Part shown: in pieces, positions 18,454 to 27,614 of the stretch
Layout of the letters: each line of letters opens with the position of its first letter
How positions within the stretch are numbered: the first letter of the stretch is position 1
From: Paraglaciecola sp. MB-3u-78
Lineage (GTDB): Bacteria; Pseudomonadota; Gammaproteobacteria; Enterobacterales; Alteromonadaceae
Direction of reading: 5' to 3'
Assembly: GCF_002835935.1 (NCBI RefSeq)
Contig: NZ_PJCF01000005.1
Span: 558,001-622,000 of the forward strand
Length of the DNA: 64,000 nt
Notes under the pieces: model-generated
Seen by the model: the letters and a program-made list of their open reading frames with translations, nothing else
What the model was told of the DNA's origin: nothing
The model's database searches: none
Made by a program: the position numbers and the translations under genes

Positions 18454-19704
18454 TTAGTGCGCAACACCGGCAGCGCCGTGTTCGTCAATTAATTTACCCG
18501 AAGTGAAACGGTCAATGTTAAAGGCTTTGGCCAGAGGGTGAGGCTCGTCTTTGGCAACGGTATGGGCAAATACCTGTCCCGAACCTGGTGTGGCTTTAAA
18601 GCCACCGGTACCCCAACCACAATTAAAATACAGTCCTTTAATATGGGTTTTAGATATGATGGGACAGGCATCGGGGCAGGTATCAACCACTCCTCCCCAT
18701 GCGCGGTTTAAGCGTACTCGGCTGAATATGGGGAACATTTCAATAATGGCCGCAATGGTGTGCTCCACAACATCAAATGAGCCACGTTGACCATAACCCA
18801 GGTAACTGTCAATACCGGCACCAATGACCAGGTCGCCCTTGTCCGATTGGCTCAGATAACCATGCACATGATTCGACATCACCACTGTATCGAGTATGGG
18901 TTTAATGGGCTCAGATACCATGGCCTGTAAAGGATGTGACTCTAAGGGTAAGTCTATGCCCACCATTTTGGCCAAGGTACTAGAGTTACCAGATGCAACA
19001 CAGGCAACTTTATCCGCAGAAATAAAACCACGGTTGGTTTCCACGCCACATACCGCGCCATCTTTACGGCGAATACCGGTTACTTCAGTTTGTTGCAATA
19101 AATCGACACCTAAGGCATCCGCAGCACGGGCAAAACCCCAGGCAACGGCGTCATGCCGTGCGGTGCCACCCCGGGCTTGCCAGGATGCGCCCATCACCGG
19201 ATAGCGAGCGTTTTTGGAACAATCGAGAATGGGCACCTTCGCTTGCACTTGAGCGTTATTGAGTACTTGTGAATCAATACCATTGAGACGATTGGCGTTG
19301 ACCCGCCGCTCTATGTCGCGCATATCTTGCAAGCTATGGCCGAGATTCAATACTCCCCGTTGGCTGAACATAAGATTATAATTTAGATCCTGAGCCAAAC
19401 CTTCCCATAATTTTAATGAATGTTCGTACAAGTGAGCGGCTTCGTCCCACAAATAATTGGAGCGCACAATGGTGGTATTACGCGCCGTATTTCCACCACC
19501 AAGATAGCCTTTTTCAACCACTGCGATATTGGTTAAACCATGCTCTTTTGCCATATAATAGGCTGTCGCCAAACCATGACCACCGCCACCCACTATCACC
19601 ACATCATAATGTTTTTTAGGCGCGGGATTACGCCACACGCGTTGCCAGTTTTCGTGATGACTCATGGAATGTTTTAACAGTCCGAACCCAGAGTATTTTT
19701 GCAT
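18454..19704 (-). CDS. soxB: Sarcosine oxidase, beta subunit
   Basis: A 416-residue DAO-family flavoprotein of normal length. The FAD Rossmann motif [22 protein letters not shown] lies near residue 35; GGWGVDTC-type and [17 protein letters not shown] motifs lie toward the C-terminus. In the family the beta subunit holds FAD and covalent FMN and oxidises the sarcosine methyl group. It starts 77 bp after glyA and is the first of four tightly packed sox genes. Confidence 0.96.
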   Translation of the reverse strand: MQKYSGFGLLKHSMSHHENWQRVWRNPAPKKHYDVVIVGGGGHGLATAYYMAKEHGLTNIAVVEKGYLGGGNTARNTTIVRSNYLWDEAAHLYEHSLKLWEGLAQDLNYNLMFSQRGVLNLGHSLQDMRDIERRVNANRLNGIDSQVLNNAQVQAKVPILDCSKNARYPVMGASWQARGGTARHDAVAWGFARAADALGVDLLQQTEVTGIRRKDGAVCGVETNRGFISADKVACVASGNSSTLAKMVGIDLPLESHPLQAMVSEPIKPILDTVVMSNHVHGYLSQSDKGDLVIGAGIDSYLGYGQRGSFDVVEHTIAAIIEMFPIFSRVRLNRAWGGVVDTCPDACPIISKTHIKGLYFNCGWGTGGFKATPGSGQVFAHTVAKDEPHPLAKAFNIDRFTSGKLIDEHGAAGVAH

Positions 19705-19781
19705 GGTTCTACCTTATTCTTAATTTCGCGGTCAATATTTATGTGTTTATCAAATCCAATTATTTGGTTGAGGTCTATTGA

Positions 19782-21035
19782 TTAGCTATAAACCGGATTC
19801 GCGTCACACAAGGCCAAGACTTTATTGCGCACTGAGTTGATGGTCGCTTCATTGTGTATGTCATCCAAAACATCGCAGATCCAGTGAGTCAATTCACACA
19901 CGTCCTCAACACCAAAGCCTCTGCTGGTCACCGCAGGTGTGCCAATACGTAAACCACTGGTGACAAAGGGTGATTGAGGGTCGTTGGGTACAGAGTTTTT
20001 GTTTACTGTAATATTTGCCCGGCCCAAGGCCGCATCGGCGTCTTTACCTGTGATCCCTTTATTGATGAGATCTAACAAAAACAGGTGATTGTCGGTTCCA
20101 CCAGATACGACGTTATAGCTGCGCTGCTTAAAAATTGCGGCCATAGCACGGGCGTTATCGATAACCTGTTGTTGATAGACAACAAAGTCCTCTTGCATGG
20201 CTTCTTTAAAGGAAATAGCTTTGGCTGCGATCACATGCATCAAGGGGCCACCCTGGCCACCAGGGAAAACGGCTGAATTGAGTTTTTTCTCTAAGGTGGC
20301 GTTTTCTTTGGCCAATATCAATCCACCACGAGGTCCACGCAAGGTTTTATGGGTAGTTGTAGTAACAACATCGGCAATAGGCACAGGATTAGGATAAAGC
20401 CCGGCGGCAACCAAACCTGCTACATGGGCCATATCGACAAAGAGCCAAGCGCCAATACTGTCGGCGATATCACGAAAGCGTTGCCAGTCAACGACGCGTG
20501 AGTAGGCCGAAAAACCGGCAATGATCATTTTCGGTTTGTGCTCTTGTGCTAATCTTTCAACTTGTTGATAGTTAATTTCACCAGTACTTTCATCCAGACC
20601 ATATTGTATAGCATTGTAGATTTTTCCCGAAAAACTTACTTTTGAGCCATGAGTTAAATGGCCTCCATGGGCTAGACTCATGCCCAACACAGTATCACCC
20701 GGTTGTAGTAGCGCCATAAACACCGCGGCATTCGCTTGGGAGCCTGAATGAGGTTGGACATTGGCATAATCTGCAGAAAATAACGTTTTGGCGCGGTCGA
20801 TGGCTACTTGTTCGACTATGTCGACATGTTCACAGCCACCATAATAACGTTTTCCTGGATAACCTTCAGCGTATTTATTGGTCAACTGAGTGCCCTGTGC
20901 TTGCATTACACGGGCACTGGTATAATTCTCTGAAGCAATCAGTTCTACATGATCCTGTTGTCGTTTATCTTCACTAAGGATTGCTTGCCATATTGGTTCA
21001 TCAAAACCTGCTATTTGATCATTTTTGTAAAACAT
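19782..21035 (-). CDS. glyA: Serine hydroxymethyltransferase
   Basis: A 417-residue PLP enzyme, identical in length to E. coli GlyA when started at 21035 ([16 protein letters not shown]); GGAG lies 8 bp upstream, so this start is preferred over an in-frame codon at 21059. Motifs are [23 protein letters not shown] and [15 protein letters not shown] with the PLP lysine. It interconverts serine and glycine with THF. In this cluster it should run toward serine, using glycine and the methylene-THF made by sarcosine oxidase, and feed SdaA. This is probably a pathway-specific copy alongside a housekeeping glyA elsewhere, as in Pseudomonas glyA1; that is an inference. Confidence 0.95.
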   Translation of the reverse strand: MFYKNDQIAGFDEPIWQAILSEDKRQQDHVELIASENYTSARVMQAQGTQLTNKYAEGYPGKRYYGGCEHVDIVEQVAIDRAKTLFSADYANVQPHSGSQANAAVFMALLQPGDTVLGMSLAHGGHLTHGSKVSFSGKIYNAIQYGLDESTGEINYQQVERLAQEHKPKMIIAGFSAYSRVVDWQRFRDIADSIGAWLFVDMAHVAGLVAAGLYPNPVPIADVVTTTTHKTLRGPRGGLILAKENATLEKKLNSAVFPGGQGGPLMHVIAAKAISFKEAMQEDFVVYQQQVIDNARAMAAIFKQRSYNVVSGGTDNHLFLLDLINKGITGKDADAALGRANITVNKNSVPNDPQSPFVTSGLRIGTPAVTSRGFGVEDVCELTHWICDVLDDIHNEATINSVRNKVLALCDANPVYS

Positions 21036-21070
21036 TGTGACATCTCCAGTGCCCGACAAAAGGCCCAGTT

Positions 21071-21244
21071 TTATGTGTGTAAAGCGTATAAAAGCAAGTT
21101 AAACTTGATATCAATGGTCTTGCTGTTGTCTGCTTCGAATACTTCGCTTGGCATACAATGGCCTGACCCTTTGATCAGAATAATATCCCTCGTTCGCCTA
21201 ACCAATAGTTCTGCTAACGCCACACTTGCGACTATTAGCGACAT
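21071..21244 (-). CDS. Possible small protein upstream of glyA
   Basis: A 57-codon frame with an ATG at 21244 and a hydrophilic, plausible composition ([20 protein letters not shown]). It ends 35 bp before the glyA start, on the same strand. No convincing ribosome binding site precedes it, and I do not recognise the sequence. It could be a leader peptide, a decayed gene fragment or chance. Its ATG lies inside the right arm of the inverted repeat at 21235-21270. Confidence 0.25.
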   Translation of the reverse strand: MSLIVASVALAELLVRRTRDIILIKGSGHCMPSEVFEADNSKTIDIKFNLLLYALHT

Positions 21245-21270
21245 GTTTTTCTGCTTAGAAATGTCGCTAA
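21235..21270. repeat. 10-bp inverted repeat between gbcB and glyA (possible operator)
   Basis: TTAGCGACAT at 21235-21244 and ATGTCGCTAA at 21261-21270 are perfectly complementary, 16 bp apart (26 bp repeat to repeat). It is located upstream of glyA and downstream of gbcB (both minus strand) in a 318-bp gap. No T run follows, so it reads more like a protein-binding site or RNA hairpin than a terminator. The regulator is unknown. Confidence 0.45.
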
Positions 21271-21353
21271 ATAATCAGAAAAATTCTAACAAACAGTGAT
21301 TTATAATGTGGGTCAAGACCCTATACCCAAATCCATTGGCGTTGCTGCTAGGC

Positions 21354-22451
21354 TTAATATTCGATAGACACATCGCCCTGGGGAATGCTGCAGCAGCTAA
21401 GAATATACCCTTCTGCTTCATCATCTTCGGTGATCCCTCCGTTGTGTGACATTTCTACCTTGCCAGTGGTTTTTTTAACAATACAGGTTCCGCACATCCC
21501 CATTCCACATCCTTTGGGTATGTGTAAACCTAGTAGTGCGGCCGCGGCATGCACCGTTTGTCCGGGTTGGATCTTCACCGATTTACCACTATTACTAAAT
21601 TCTATTTGTAGTAGGTCCTGATTATCAATCTCTAGATTGGCATTATCATCAGCTTGTTGTTCGGCATCTAATAGGACTTCTTCTGGCGGAGCACTAAAAC
21701 TTTCCTCATGGTAATTAGTCATGTCAAAACCAGCGGCTATGAGTATATTTTTTACTGCGTTCATATAAGGAGGGGGTCCGCAACAAAATACGGTTCGTTG
21801 CATGAAATCAGGGGCAATAATATCGAGTTTTTTGCGATCAAAAAAACCTGTGTAACCGCTCCAGCTTTCACCGTTTTCAACATATTCACAAATTAAATTC
21901 AGCTTAAAATTATCAATCCGCGTATCAATGAGTTCGAGTTCACGGCGATAGATGATGTCTTTGGGCGTTCGTGCGCTGTGCACAAAGATCATGTCAACGT
22001 TAGTATTGGTGTCATACCACCATCTCACCATCGACATTACCGGGGTAATACCCACACCACCGGAGAGCAGTAATACTTTGTCGTCGAAAATGTCAATGCA
22101 GTTAAAACGGCCCACGGGGCCATGTACCGCCAACAAATCTCCGGGCTTTAAATTATCATGCATCCAGTTCGATACTTGGCCATCTAGGATGCGTTTAATG
22201 GTCACCGAAAAGCTATAAGGCACAGACGGAGAGGACGATATGGTGTAACTACGCAGGACCTGCTGGCCATTAATTTCCAGTTCAAAGGTGACAAATTGAC
22301 CTGGTTTAAAAAAATGCATGACCGGGGTGGTCGCATTAAAGCAAAAGGTATAAACGTCGGCCGTTTCATAGATAACTTTTACGCATTGAATTTCATGCCG
22401 GCCATTAGCCCAAGTCTGTGTATTAACTTCGGTAAAAGAGTTATCGCTCAT
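21354..22451 (-). CDS. gbcB: Glycine betaine monooxygenase, reductase subunit
   Basis: A 365-residue ferredoxin reductase of the FNR family. The FAD site is QQVLRSYTISSSP, the NAD(P)H site GGVGITPVMSMV, and a C-terminal plant-type [2Fe-2S] domain carries CGMGMCGTC with a distal cysteine in LSCCS. It passes electrons from NAD(P)H to the Rieske oxygenase GbcA. It is divergent from gbcA across a 358-bp shared control region. Pairing with GbcA, the adjacent glyA-sox genes and the domain order support the assignment; a similar reductase could serve carnitine or stachydrine oxygenases. Confidence 0.92.
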   Translation of the reverse strand: MSDNSFTEVNTQTWANGRHEIQCVKVIYETADVYTFCFNATTPVMHFFKPGQFVTFELEINGQQVLRSYTISSSPSVPYSFSVTIKRILDGQVSNWMHDNLKPGDLLAVHGPVGRFNCIDIFDDKVLLLSGGVGITPVMSMVRWWYDTNTNVDMIFVHSARTPKDIIYRRELELIDTRIDNFKLNLICEYVENGESWSGYTGFFDRKKLDIIAPDFMQRTVFCCGPPPYMNAVKNILIAAGFDMTNYHEESFSAPPEEVLLDAEQQADDNANLEIDNQDLLQIEFSNSGKSVKIQPGQTVHAAAALLGLHIPKGCGMGMCGTCIVKKTTGKVEMSHNGGITEDDEAEGYILSCCSIPQGDVSIEY

Positions 22452-22809
22452 AAAAATTGAGTTCCGATCATAAGCTTAATTGTGCATAGAATATCGTACA
22501 GTAAGCCTTCGCCTACTTCGCCAAAAACGACATAACTGTAACCAATATCACCAAAGTTGCAAAAAGGAATAAATCCAATTAAATCCAATTAAATCCAATA
22601 CAGTAACAATGCAGTTTAATTATGACTAAATGTCGGTATTAGAGTGTGATTTTGTCGTTTATAGAGAAGTTGAGTTAACAAGAGGACTGCAAAATCAACA
22701 GAATAATTTAATGGGCTCATGCCAATTATGCAAAGGTCAAGTAATATCACGATGTACAGTTATAATCATAAGCTAAACGGCTTTTCTATACCGGTAATAG
22801 GGACATACC
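22452..22809. promoter_or_regulatory. Divergent gbcB-gbcA control region with a triple 10-bp repeat
   Basis: This 358-bp gap holds both promoters of the divergent monooxygenase genes. Three exact tandem copies of AAATCCAATT (the last ends in A instead of T) occupy 22571-22600. A segment GTCGGTATTAG near 22631 resembles the GTCGTATTAG element in front of the M19-like gene at 31444. A short GGGACAT lies just before the gbcA ATG. No gene-length frame was found. Confidence 0.6.
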
Positions 22810-24084
22810 ATGACTGATCGACATATCAAGCTTGATTCGCTTTTACCTGTATCGTGCAGTGAGCAAGTGTCTGAATATTTAAACTCTCACCCAGTCGGTT
22901 TTTCTTTGCCTCGGAAGTTTTACACCGACCAACATTATTTTGATCTTGAAATGGAACAAATCTTTCAAAAAGAATGGCTTTTTGTCGGTCTAACCTGTGA
23001 AATCCCAGCTAAAGGTAATTTTATTACACTTCAGATTGGTAGCAGTCCGATTACGATAGTTAGAGGTGATCAGGGTCAGATCAGGGCGTTTCATAATGTT
23101 TGTCGCCATCGTGGCTCGAAGTTGTGTTTGGCAAAACAGGGTAAAGTGGCCAAACTGGTGTGCTCCTATCATCAATGGACCTATGAGCTGGATGGTAATT
23201 TGCTTTATGCGGGCACAAATATGGGCAGTGATTTTGATAAATCAAAATTTTCATTACACCCCATTAATTGTCGAACCGCCGGGGGATATATGTATGTTTC
23301 CCTTAGTGATAATCCGACTAACATAGACGCCTATTTCGACGATCTGCAACGCTATCTTGAACCCTATGATCTTGACAATGCGAAAGTGGCTGTGCAAAGC
23401 ACTATAGTTGAAGAGGCTAACTGGAAATTGGTGATTGAGAATAACCGAGAGTGTTACCATTGTGATGGTTCACATCCCGAGTTATTAACTAGCCTGTTGG
23501 AGTGGGATGACACCGAAGATCCTCGTGCCAGTGATGAATTTAGGGCTCTGGTGGCCAGTAAACAAGCCATTTGGGAAGCCGAAGGCATTCCTTATAAACA
23601 TGTTTCCCACGGTCACGGTCTGCGTAATCGTATCGTACGTATGCCACTTAAAGATGGCACCGTAGCCATGACTCAAGATGGTCGTGCAGCCTGTAGTAAA
23701 TTGATGGGGCGGATTAAAAATCCAGATTTGGGCTCTATGCGTATTTTACATTTACCTAACTCCTGGTGCCACGCGCAAGGTGATCATATTGTCGTCTTTG
23801 AGGTAAGACCCTTAGGGCCTCAGCTGACGGAGGTCATCACCAAATGGGTGGTCAATAAAGAGGCGGTTGAAGGTGTTGACTATAATATTGATAGGCTGAC
23901 TTATGTGTGGAATGCAACAAACAGCCAAGACCGTAATTTGGTGGAAAACAATCAGCGTGGCGTTAACTCTATCGCTTATCAGCCGGGGCCCTATTCAGAA
24001 ACCTATGAGTTTGGTGTGATCAATTTTATTGATTGGTTTAGTCACTCCATGCAAAAAAATATTGCGGCTAACGGTCCCCAATAA
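22810..24084 (+). CDS. gbcA: Glycine betaine monooxygenase, Rieske oxygenase subunit
   Basis: A 424-residue aromatic-ring-hydroxylating-type oxygenase. The Rieske [2Fe-2S] motif is CRHRGSKLC ... CSYHQW (residues ~96-118); the mononuclear iron site includes NNRECYHCDGSHPEL near residue 210. With GbcB it demethylates glycine betaine to dimethylglycine, releasing formaldehyde. Length and motifs fit Pseudomonas GbcA. It is transcribed alone and followed by a good terminator at 24100. The fds genes lie on the opposite strand beyond it, so the oxidation of its formaldehyde product is encoded on both sides. Confidence 0.93.
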   Translation: MTDRHIKLDSLLPVSCSEQVSEYLNSHPVGFSLPRKFYTDQHYFDLEMEQIFQKEWLFVGLTCEIPAKGNFITLQIGSSPITIVRGDQGQIRAFHNVCRHRGSKLCLAKQGKVAKLVCSYHQWTYELDGNLLYAGTNMGSDFDKSKFSLHPINCRTAGGYMYVSLSDNPTNIDAYFDDLQRYLEPYDLDNAKVAVQSTIVEEANWKLVIENNRECYHCDGSHPELLTSLLEWDDTEDPRASDEFRALVASKQAIWEAEGIPYKHVSHGHGLRNRIVRMPLKDGTVAMTQDGRAACSKLMGRIKNPDLGSMRILHLPNSWCHAQGDHIVVFEVRPLGPQLTEVITKWVVNKEAVEGVDYNIDRLTYVWNATNSQDRNLVENNQRGVNSIAYQPGPYSETYEFGVINFIDWFSHSMQKNIAANGPQ

Positions 24085-24099
24085 AGAACACGGCTATGG

Positions 24100-24127
24100 G
24101 CGTCAGTCGATTAACCCTGACGCTTTT
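24100..24127 (+). terminator. Rho-independent terminator after gbcA
   Basis: A 7-bp perfect stem (GCGTCAG 24100-24106, CTGACGC 24117-24123) with a 10-nt loop is followed by TTTT. It lies 15 bp past the gbcA stop. Confidence 0.8.
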
Positions 24128-24223
24128 AGACGGGGCGAATGACTGAGAAATAGTTAAGGTATTGATATTTGTTTTATCGCACATTAGGGTACTTATTAAA
24201 GTGGATTGATATACGATGGCTGC

Positions 24224-24460
24224 TTAGGTGGGCGCAGAATAATCGCTTAACTGAGTGACGGCTATATTGACCCGCTGATGAATCTGTGGATTATCTAGCG
24301 CCACCAATGCAATTAGTTGCAAACGCATACTGGGTGCCCAAAAACGTTGGATATGTTTGGCTATCTCGCTGATGCACTCAAGCTGCTCTCTACCATGTGA
24401 TAGGTTGAGGGCAATTTGGTTGGCCATTTCAATCAAATGTGAGGTACTGGAATGTGACAT
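24224..24460 (-). CDS. fdsD: Formate dehydrogenase, delta subunit
   Basis: A 78-residue protein similar to FdsD, the small last gene of NAD-dependent formate dehydrogenase operons (LIEMANQIALNL near residue 9, HIQRFWAPSMRLQLIALVA in the middle). In the family it is needed for maturation or stability of the molybdenum enzyme. It follows the truncated fdhD by 35 bp on the same strand. Weak sequence signals are typical of such a small subunit; the operon position strengthens the call. Confidence 0.85.
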   Translation of the reverse strand: MSHSSTSHLIEMANQIALNLSHGREQLECISEIAKHIQRFWAPSMRLQLIALVALDNPQIHQRVNIAVTQLSDYSAPT

Positions 24461-24495
24461 TGGATATTCCCTTTGACTATGTTAGATGACGAATA

Positions 24496-24716
24496 TTAGC
24501 TGTAATGAGTCTGTCTACCGCTTCGGGCAAAACCTACTAGGGTTAAATCTATTTGTTTGGCCACCTCAATAGCTAAGGTAGTGGGAGCCGATACCGCCAC
24601 TAGATATCTCATACCCACACGACTCGCTTTACTCACCATCTCATAGCTGGCCCGACTAGAAATTAAGGCAAAACCCTGATTTAGCTTCAAGATGTCGAGC
24701 TTGTTCTTCGGCTGGC
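24496..24716 (-). pseudogene. fdhD: fdhD remnant (C-terminal ~70 codons only)
   Basis: Minus-strand codons from 24716 to 24496 encode the C-terminal end of FdhD/FdsC, the sulfurtransferase that activates formate dehydrogenase: [17 protein letters not shown] and [15 protein letters not shown] with LTLVGFAR. An intact protein has about 270 residues; everything before this, including the CxxC sulfur-transfer loop, is missing. The homologous frame opens at a TGA that overlaps the end of fdsA, so the deletion endpoint is within a few bases of the fdsA stop. A TTG at 24690 could start a 64-residue peptide, but it would lack the active site. Order fdsG-B-A-(fdhD)-D shows what was lost. Confidence 0.85.
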
Positions 24717-27614
24717 TTAACTGATGTCATTGAATGGCTCTGATGCTTTATTCAAAAAATGGTGCTGACGGGCGGTGAACTCTCGATATTCTGCCTGCCA
24801 TTTAGCGGGTTCACTGACCTGAGTCACCTGCACCGCAGTCACCTTATATTCTGGGCAGTTGGTGGCCCAGTCTGAATTGTTGGTCGTCACTACATTGGCA
24901 CCACTTAAGGGATGATGGAAGGTCGTATAGACTACACCGGGTTGCATACGCTTACTGATTGTAGCACGTAGTGCAGTCGTGCCAGCGCGACTGGCAATGC
25001 CTACCCAATCTCCTGGTGTAATGCCCCGTTCCTCGGCGTCGTGGGGATGGATCTCTAGTCTATCTTCTTCGTGCCAGATTTGGTTGTCGGTACGCCGGGT
25101 TTGCGCCCCTACATTGTATTGGCTCAAAATCCGTCCGGTGGTTAACAACAAGGGAAAGTGTTTATTGACTTTTTCTGGGGTAGCAACATATTCAGTAATC
25201 GCAAATTTACCCTGTTTGCCCACAAAATCACTTATGTGCATCACAGGTGTACCCTCGGGTGCTTGTTCATTACAAGGCCATTGAATACTGCCAAGCTTAT
25301 CTAGCAGGGCATAATTGACACCGTTAAAGGTTGGAGTGAGTGCAGCAATTTCATCCATTATTTCTGAGGGATGAGCATAGTTCATCTCATAACCTAAGGC
25401 TTTCGCTAACGCGACCGTGACTTGCCAGTCTTCTTTGCCGGCCAAAGGCTGCATCAGTTTTCTGACTCTGGATATGCGTCGCTCTGCATTGGTGAAAGTC
25501 CCATTTTTTTCCATAAAGGACGAGCCGGGTAAAAACACATGGGCATATTTTGCGGTTTCATTTAAAAACAGATCCTGTACAACAATACATTCCATCGCCA
25601 TCAATGCTTGTTGAACATGCTGGGTATTGGGATCAGATTGGGCGATATCTTCCCCCTGGCAATACAAGCCTTTAAAATGGCCATTAATTGCGCTATCAAA
25701 CATGTTTGGAATACGTAAGCCTGGTTCGTGATCCAGCTCGACCTGCCAAGCATTTTCGAATAAATGGCGGGTAGTGGTATCACTCACATGGCGATAACCC
25801 GGTAACTCATGAGGGAATGACCCCATGTCACACGCACCTTGCACATTGTTTTGCCCACGTAAGGGGTTAACGCCCACCCCTTCACGGCCAATATTGCCGG
25901 TAGCCATGGCTAAATTGGCGATACCCATTACCGCGGAAGATCCTTGGGAATGTTCAGTGACTCCCAGACCATAATAAATAGCGCCGTTATTCGCCTTAGC
26001 ATATAAACGCGCTGCCGCCCTCATTTCTTGGGCAGGCACGCCTGTTATCTGCCAGGTGTTTTCTGGCGCATGACGTGCATCCTTAATATGTTCAAACCAT
26101 TTGCTAAAGGCAAGATCATTGCAGCGACGGGTGATAAAGTCATTATCGAGCAACGCTTCATCGACAATGACATGGGCGATGGCATTGATCAGCGCAACAT
26201 TGGTCCCTGGGCGCAATTTTAGATGATGTTGGGCTTTGGTATGGGGGCTATTAACTAAATCAATAGTACGGGGATCAACCACGATAAGTTTCGCGCCCTG
26301 GCGCAGGCGACGTTTTAACATGGATGCAAACACCGGGTGTGCATCAGTGGGATTGGCACCAATGACTAAGATAACATCGGCGGCCATAACGGATTGAAAT
26401 GTTTGAGTGCCAGATGACTCATTTAAGGTCGCTTTGAGTCCATAACCAGTAGGGGAGTGACACACTCGGGCGCAGGTATCGACATTGTTATTGTTAAACA
26501 CCGCACGAACTAGCTTCTGCACTAAATAGGTTTCTTCATTAGTGCAGCGAGACGACGTTATTGCCCCAATGCTATTGCGTCCATGTTGTTCTTGGATGCT
26601 ACGGAATTTATTGGCAGTGAAGTCCAAGGCTTGTTGCCAACTGACTTTCTGCCAAGGCTCATCAATGGAATTTCGGATCATTGGGGAAGTAATGCGATCC
26701 TTATGATTGGCATAACCAAAGGCAAAACGGCCTTTAACACAGGAATGACCCTGATTAGCCTGACCATTTTTATCCGGCACCATGCGGATCACCTTTTCAC
26801 CCTGCATATCAGCCTTAAACGAACAGCCCACACCACAGTATGCACAGGTTGTGATCACACTGTGATCGGGCTGACCCATTTCAACGATGGATTTTTCCAT
26901 GAGCGTAGAGGTGGGGCATGCTTGCACACAAGCGCCGCAAGACACACAATCAGAGTCGATGAAACTCTGGTTTTGCCCAGCCACCACTTTGGAGTCAAAA
27001 CCTCGTCCCTCAATAGTTAAGGCAAAGGTGCCTTGAACGTCTTCACAAGCTCGCACACAACGGGAGCAGACAATGCATTTTGAGGCATCAAAGTCAAAAT
27101 AAGGATTGGAGGTATCGGTGCTTGCATCCAGATGATTTTCGCCACTGAATCCGTAACGTACCTCGCGTAATCCCACGCCCCCCGCCATGTCTTGTAATTC
27201 GCAGTCACCATTCGCTGGGCAAGTTAAACAGTCTAGCGGGTGATCAGAAATATATAGCTCCATTACATTACGGCGTAACTTAGCCAAAGCCGGGGTTTGG
27301 GTTTGTACTTTCATACCCGCTTTGACCGGCGTTGTACAAGAAGCCGGCATACCTCGCATGCCTTCAATGCTTACCATACACAGGCGGCAGGAGCCAAAGG
27401 GCTCAAGATTATCACTGGCGCATAATTTAGGAATGTTAATATTTAAAATGGCCGCTGCACGTAGCACAGAAGTACCCTGTGGTACCGTAATCGATACTCC
27501 ATCAATGTCTAAGGTTATCTCAGTGGTAGAGAATTTTTCAGGGGTACCCAAATCTCGCTGTGCATGAATAGGGTTGATAATCGAGTCTGTTTTAGGATCA
27601 AAATATTGGATCAT
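24717..27614 (-). CDS. fdsA: NAD-dependent formate dehydrogenase, alpha (molybdopterin) subunit
   Basis: A 965-residue FdsA-type catalytic subunit. N-terminal [2Fe-2S] domain ([18 protein letters not shown]), His/Cys-ligated cluster region ([13 protein letters not shown]), two [4Fe-4S] pairs ([23 protein letters not shown]), a further [4Fe-4S] site (CAYCGVGC), then the bis-MGD domain with the active-site cysteine in [11 protein letters not shown] (Cys, not selenocysteine). It oxidises formate to CO2 and passes electrons to FdsB. It overlaps fdsB by 4 bp. All cluster and active-site residues look intact, so the enzyme should fold even though the adjacent fdhD is deleted. Confidence 0.95.
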   Translation of the reverse strand: MIQYFDPKTDSIINPIHAQRDLGTPEKFSTTEITLDIDGVSITVPQGTSVLRAAAILNINIPKLCASDNLEPFGSCRLCMVSIEGMRGMPASCTTPVKAGMKVQTQTPALAKLRRNVMELYISDHPLDCLTCPANGDCELQDMAGGVGLREVRYGFSGENHLDASTDTSNPYFDFDASKCIVCSRCVRACEDVQGTFALTIEGRGFDSKVVAGQNQSFIDSDCVSCGACVQACPTSTLMEKSIVEMGQPDHSVITTCAYCGVGCSFKADMQGEKVIRMVPDKNGQANQGHSCVKGRFAFGYANHKDRITSPMIRNSIDEPWQKVSWQQALDFTANKFRSIQEQHGRNSIGAITSSRCTNEETYLVQKLVRAVFNNNNVDTCARVCHSPTGYGLKATLNESSGTQTFQSVMAADVILVIGANPTDAHPVFASMLKRRLRQGAKLIVVDPRTIDLVNSPHTKAQHHLKLRPGTNVALINAIAHVIVDEALLDNDFITRRCNDLAFSKWFEHIKDARHAPENTWQITGVPAQEMRAAARLYAKANNGAIYYGLGVTEHSQGSSAVMGIANLAMATGNIGREGVGVNPLRGQNNVQGACDMGSFPHELPGYRHVSDTTTRHLFENAWQVELDHEPGLRIPNMFDSAINGHFKGLYCQGEDIAQSDPNTQHVQQALMAMECIVVQDLFLNETAKYAHVFLPGSSFMEKNGTFTNAERRISRVRKLMQPLAGKEDWQVTVALAKALGYEMNYAHPSEIMDEIAALTPTFNGVNYALLDKLGSIQWPCNEQAPEGTPVMHISDFVGKQGKFAITEYVATPEKVNKHFPLLLTTGRILSQYNVGAQTRRTDNQIWHEEDRLEIHPHDAEERGITPGDWVGIASRAGTTALRATISKRMQPGVVYTTFHHPLSGANVVTTNNSDWATNCPEYKVTAVQVTQVSEPAKWQAEYREFTARQHHFLNKASEPFNDIS

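Noticed and set aside
20949-21299. 116-codon plus-strand frame opposite the glyA 5' region
   Set aside because: Antisense shadow over the start of glyA and its leader, with no ribosome binding site or domain.
21121-21353. Glycine riboswitch upstream of glyA
   Set aside because: The characteristic glycine aptamer core motifs could not be found on the minus strand.
24496-24690. Independent 64-residue protein between fdsA and fdsD
   Set aside because: The sequence aligns with the C-terminal end of FdhD and lacks its active site, so a deletion remnant is the better explanation.
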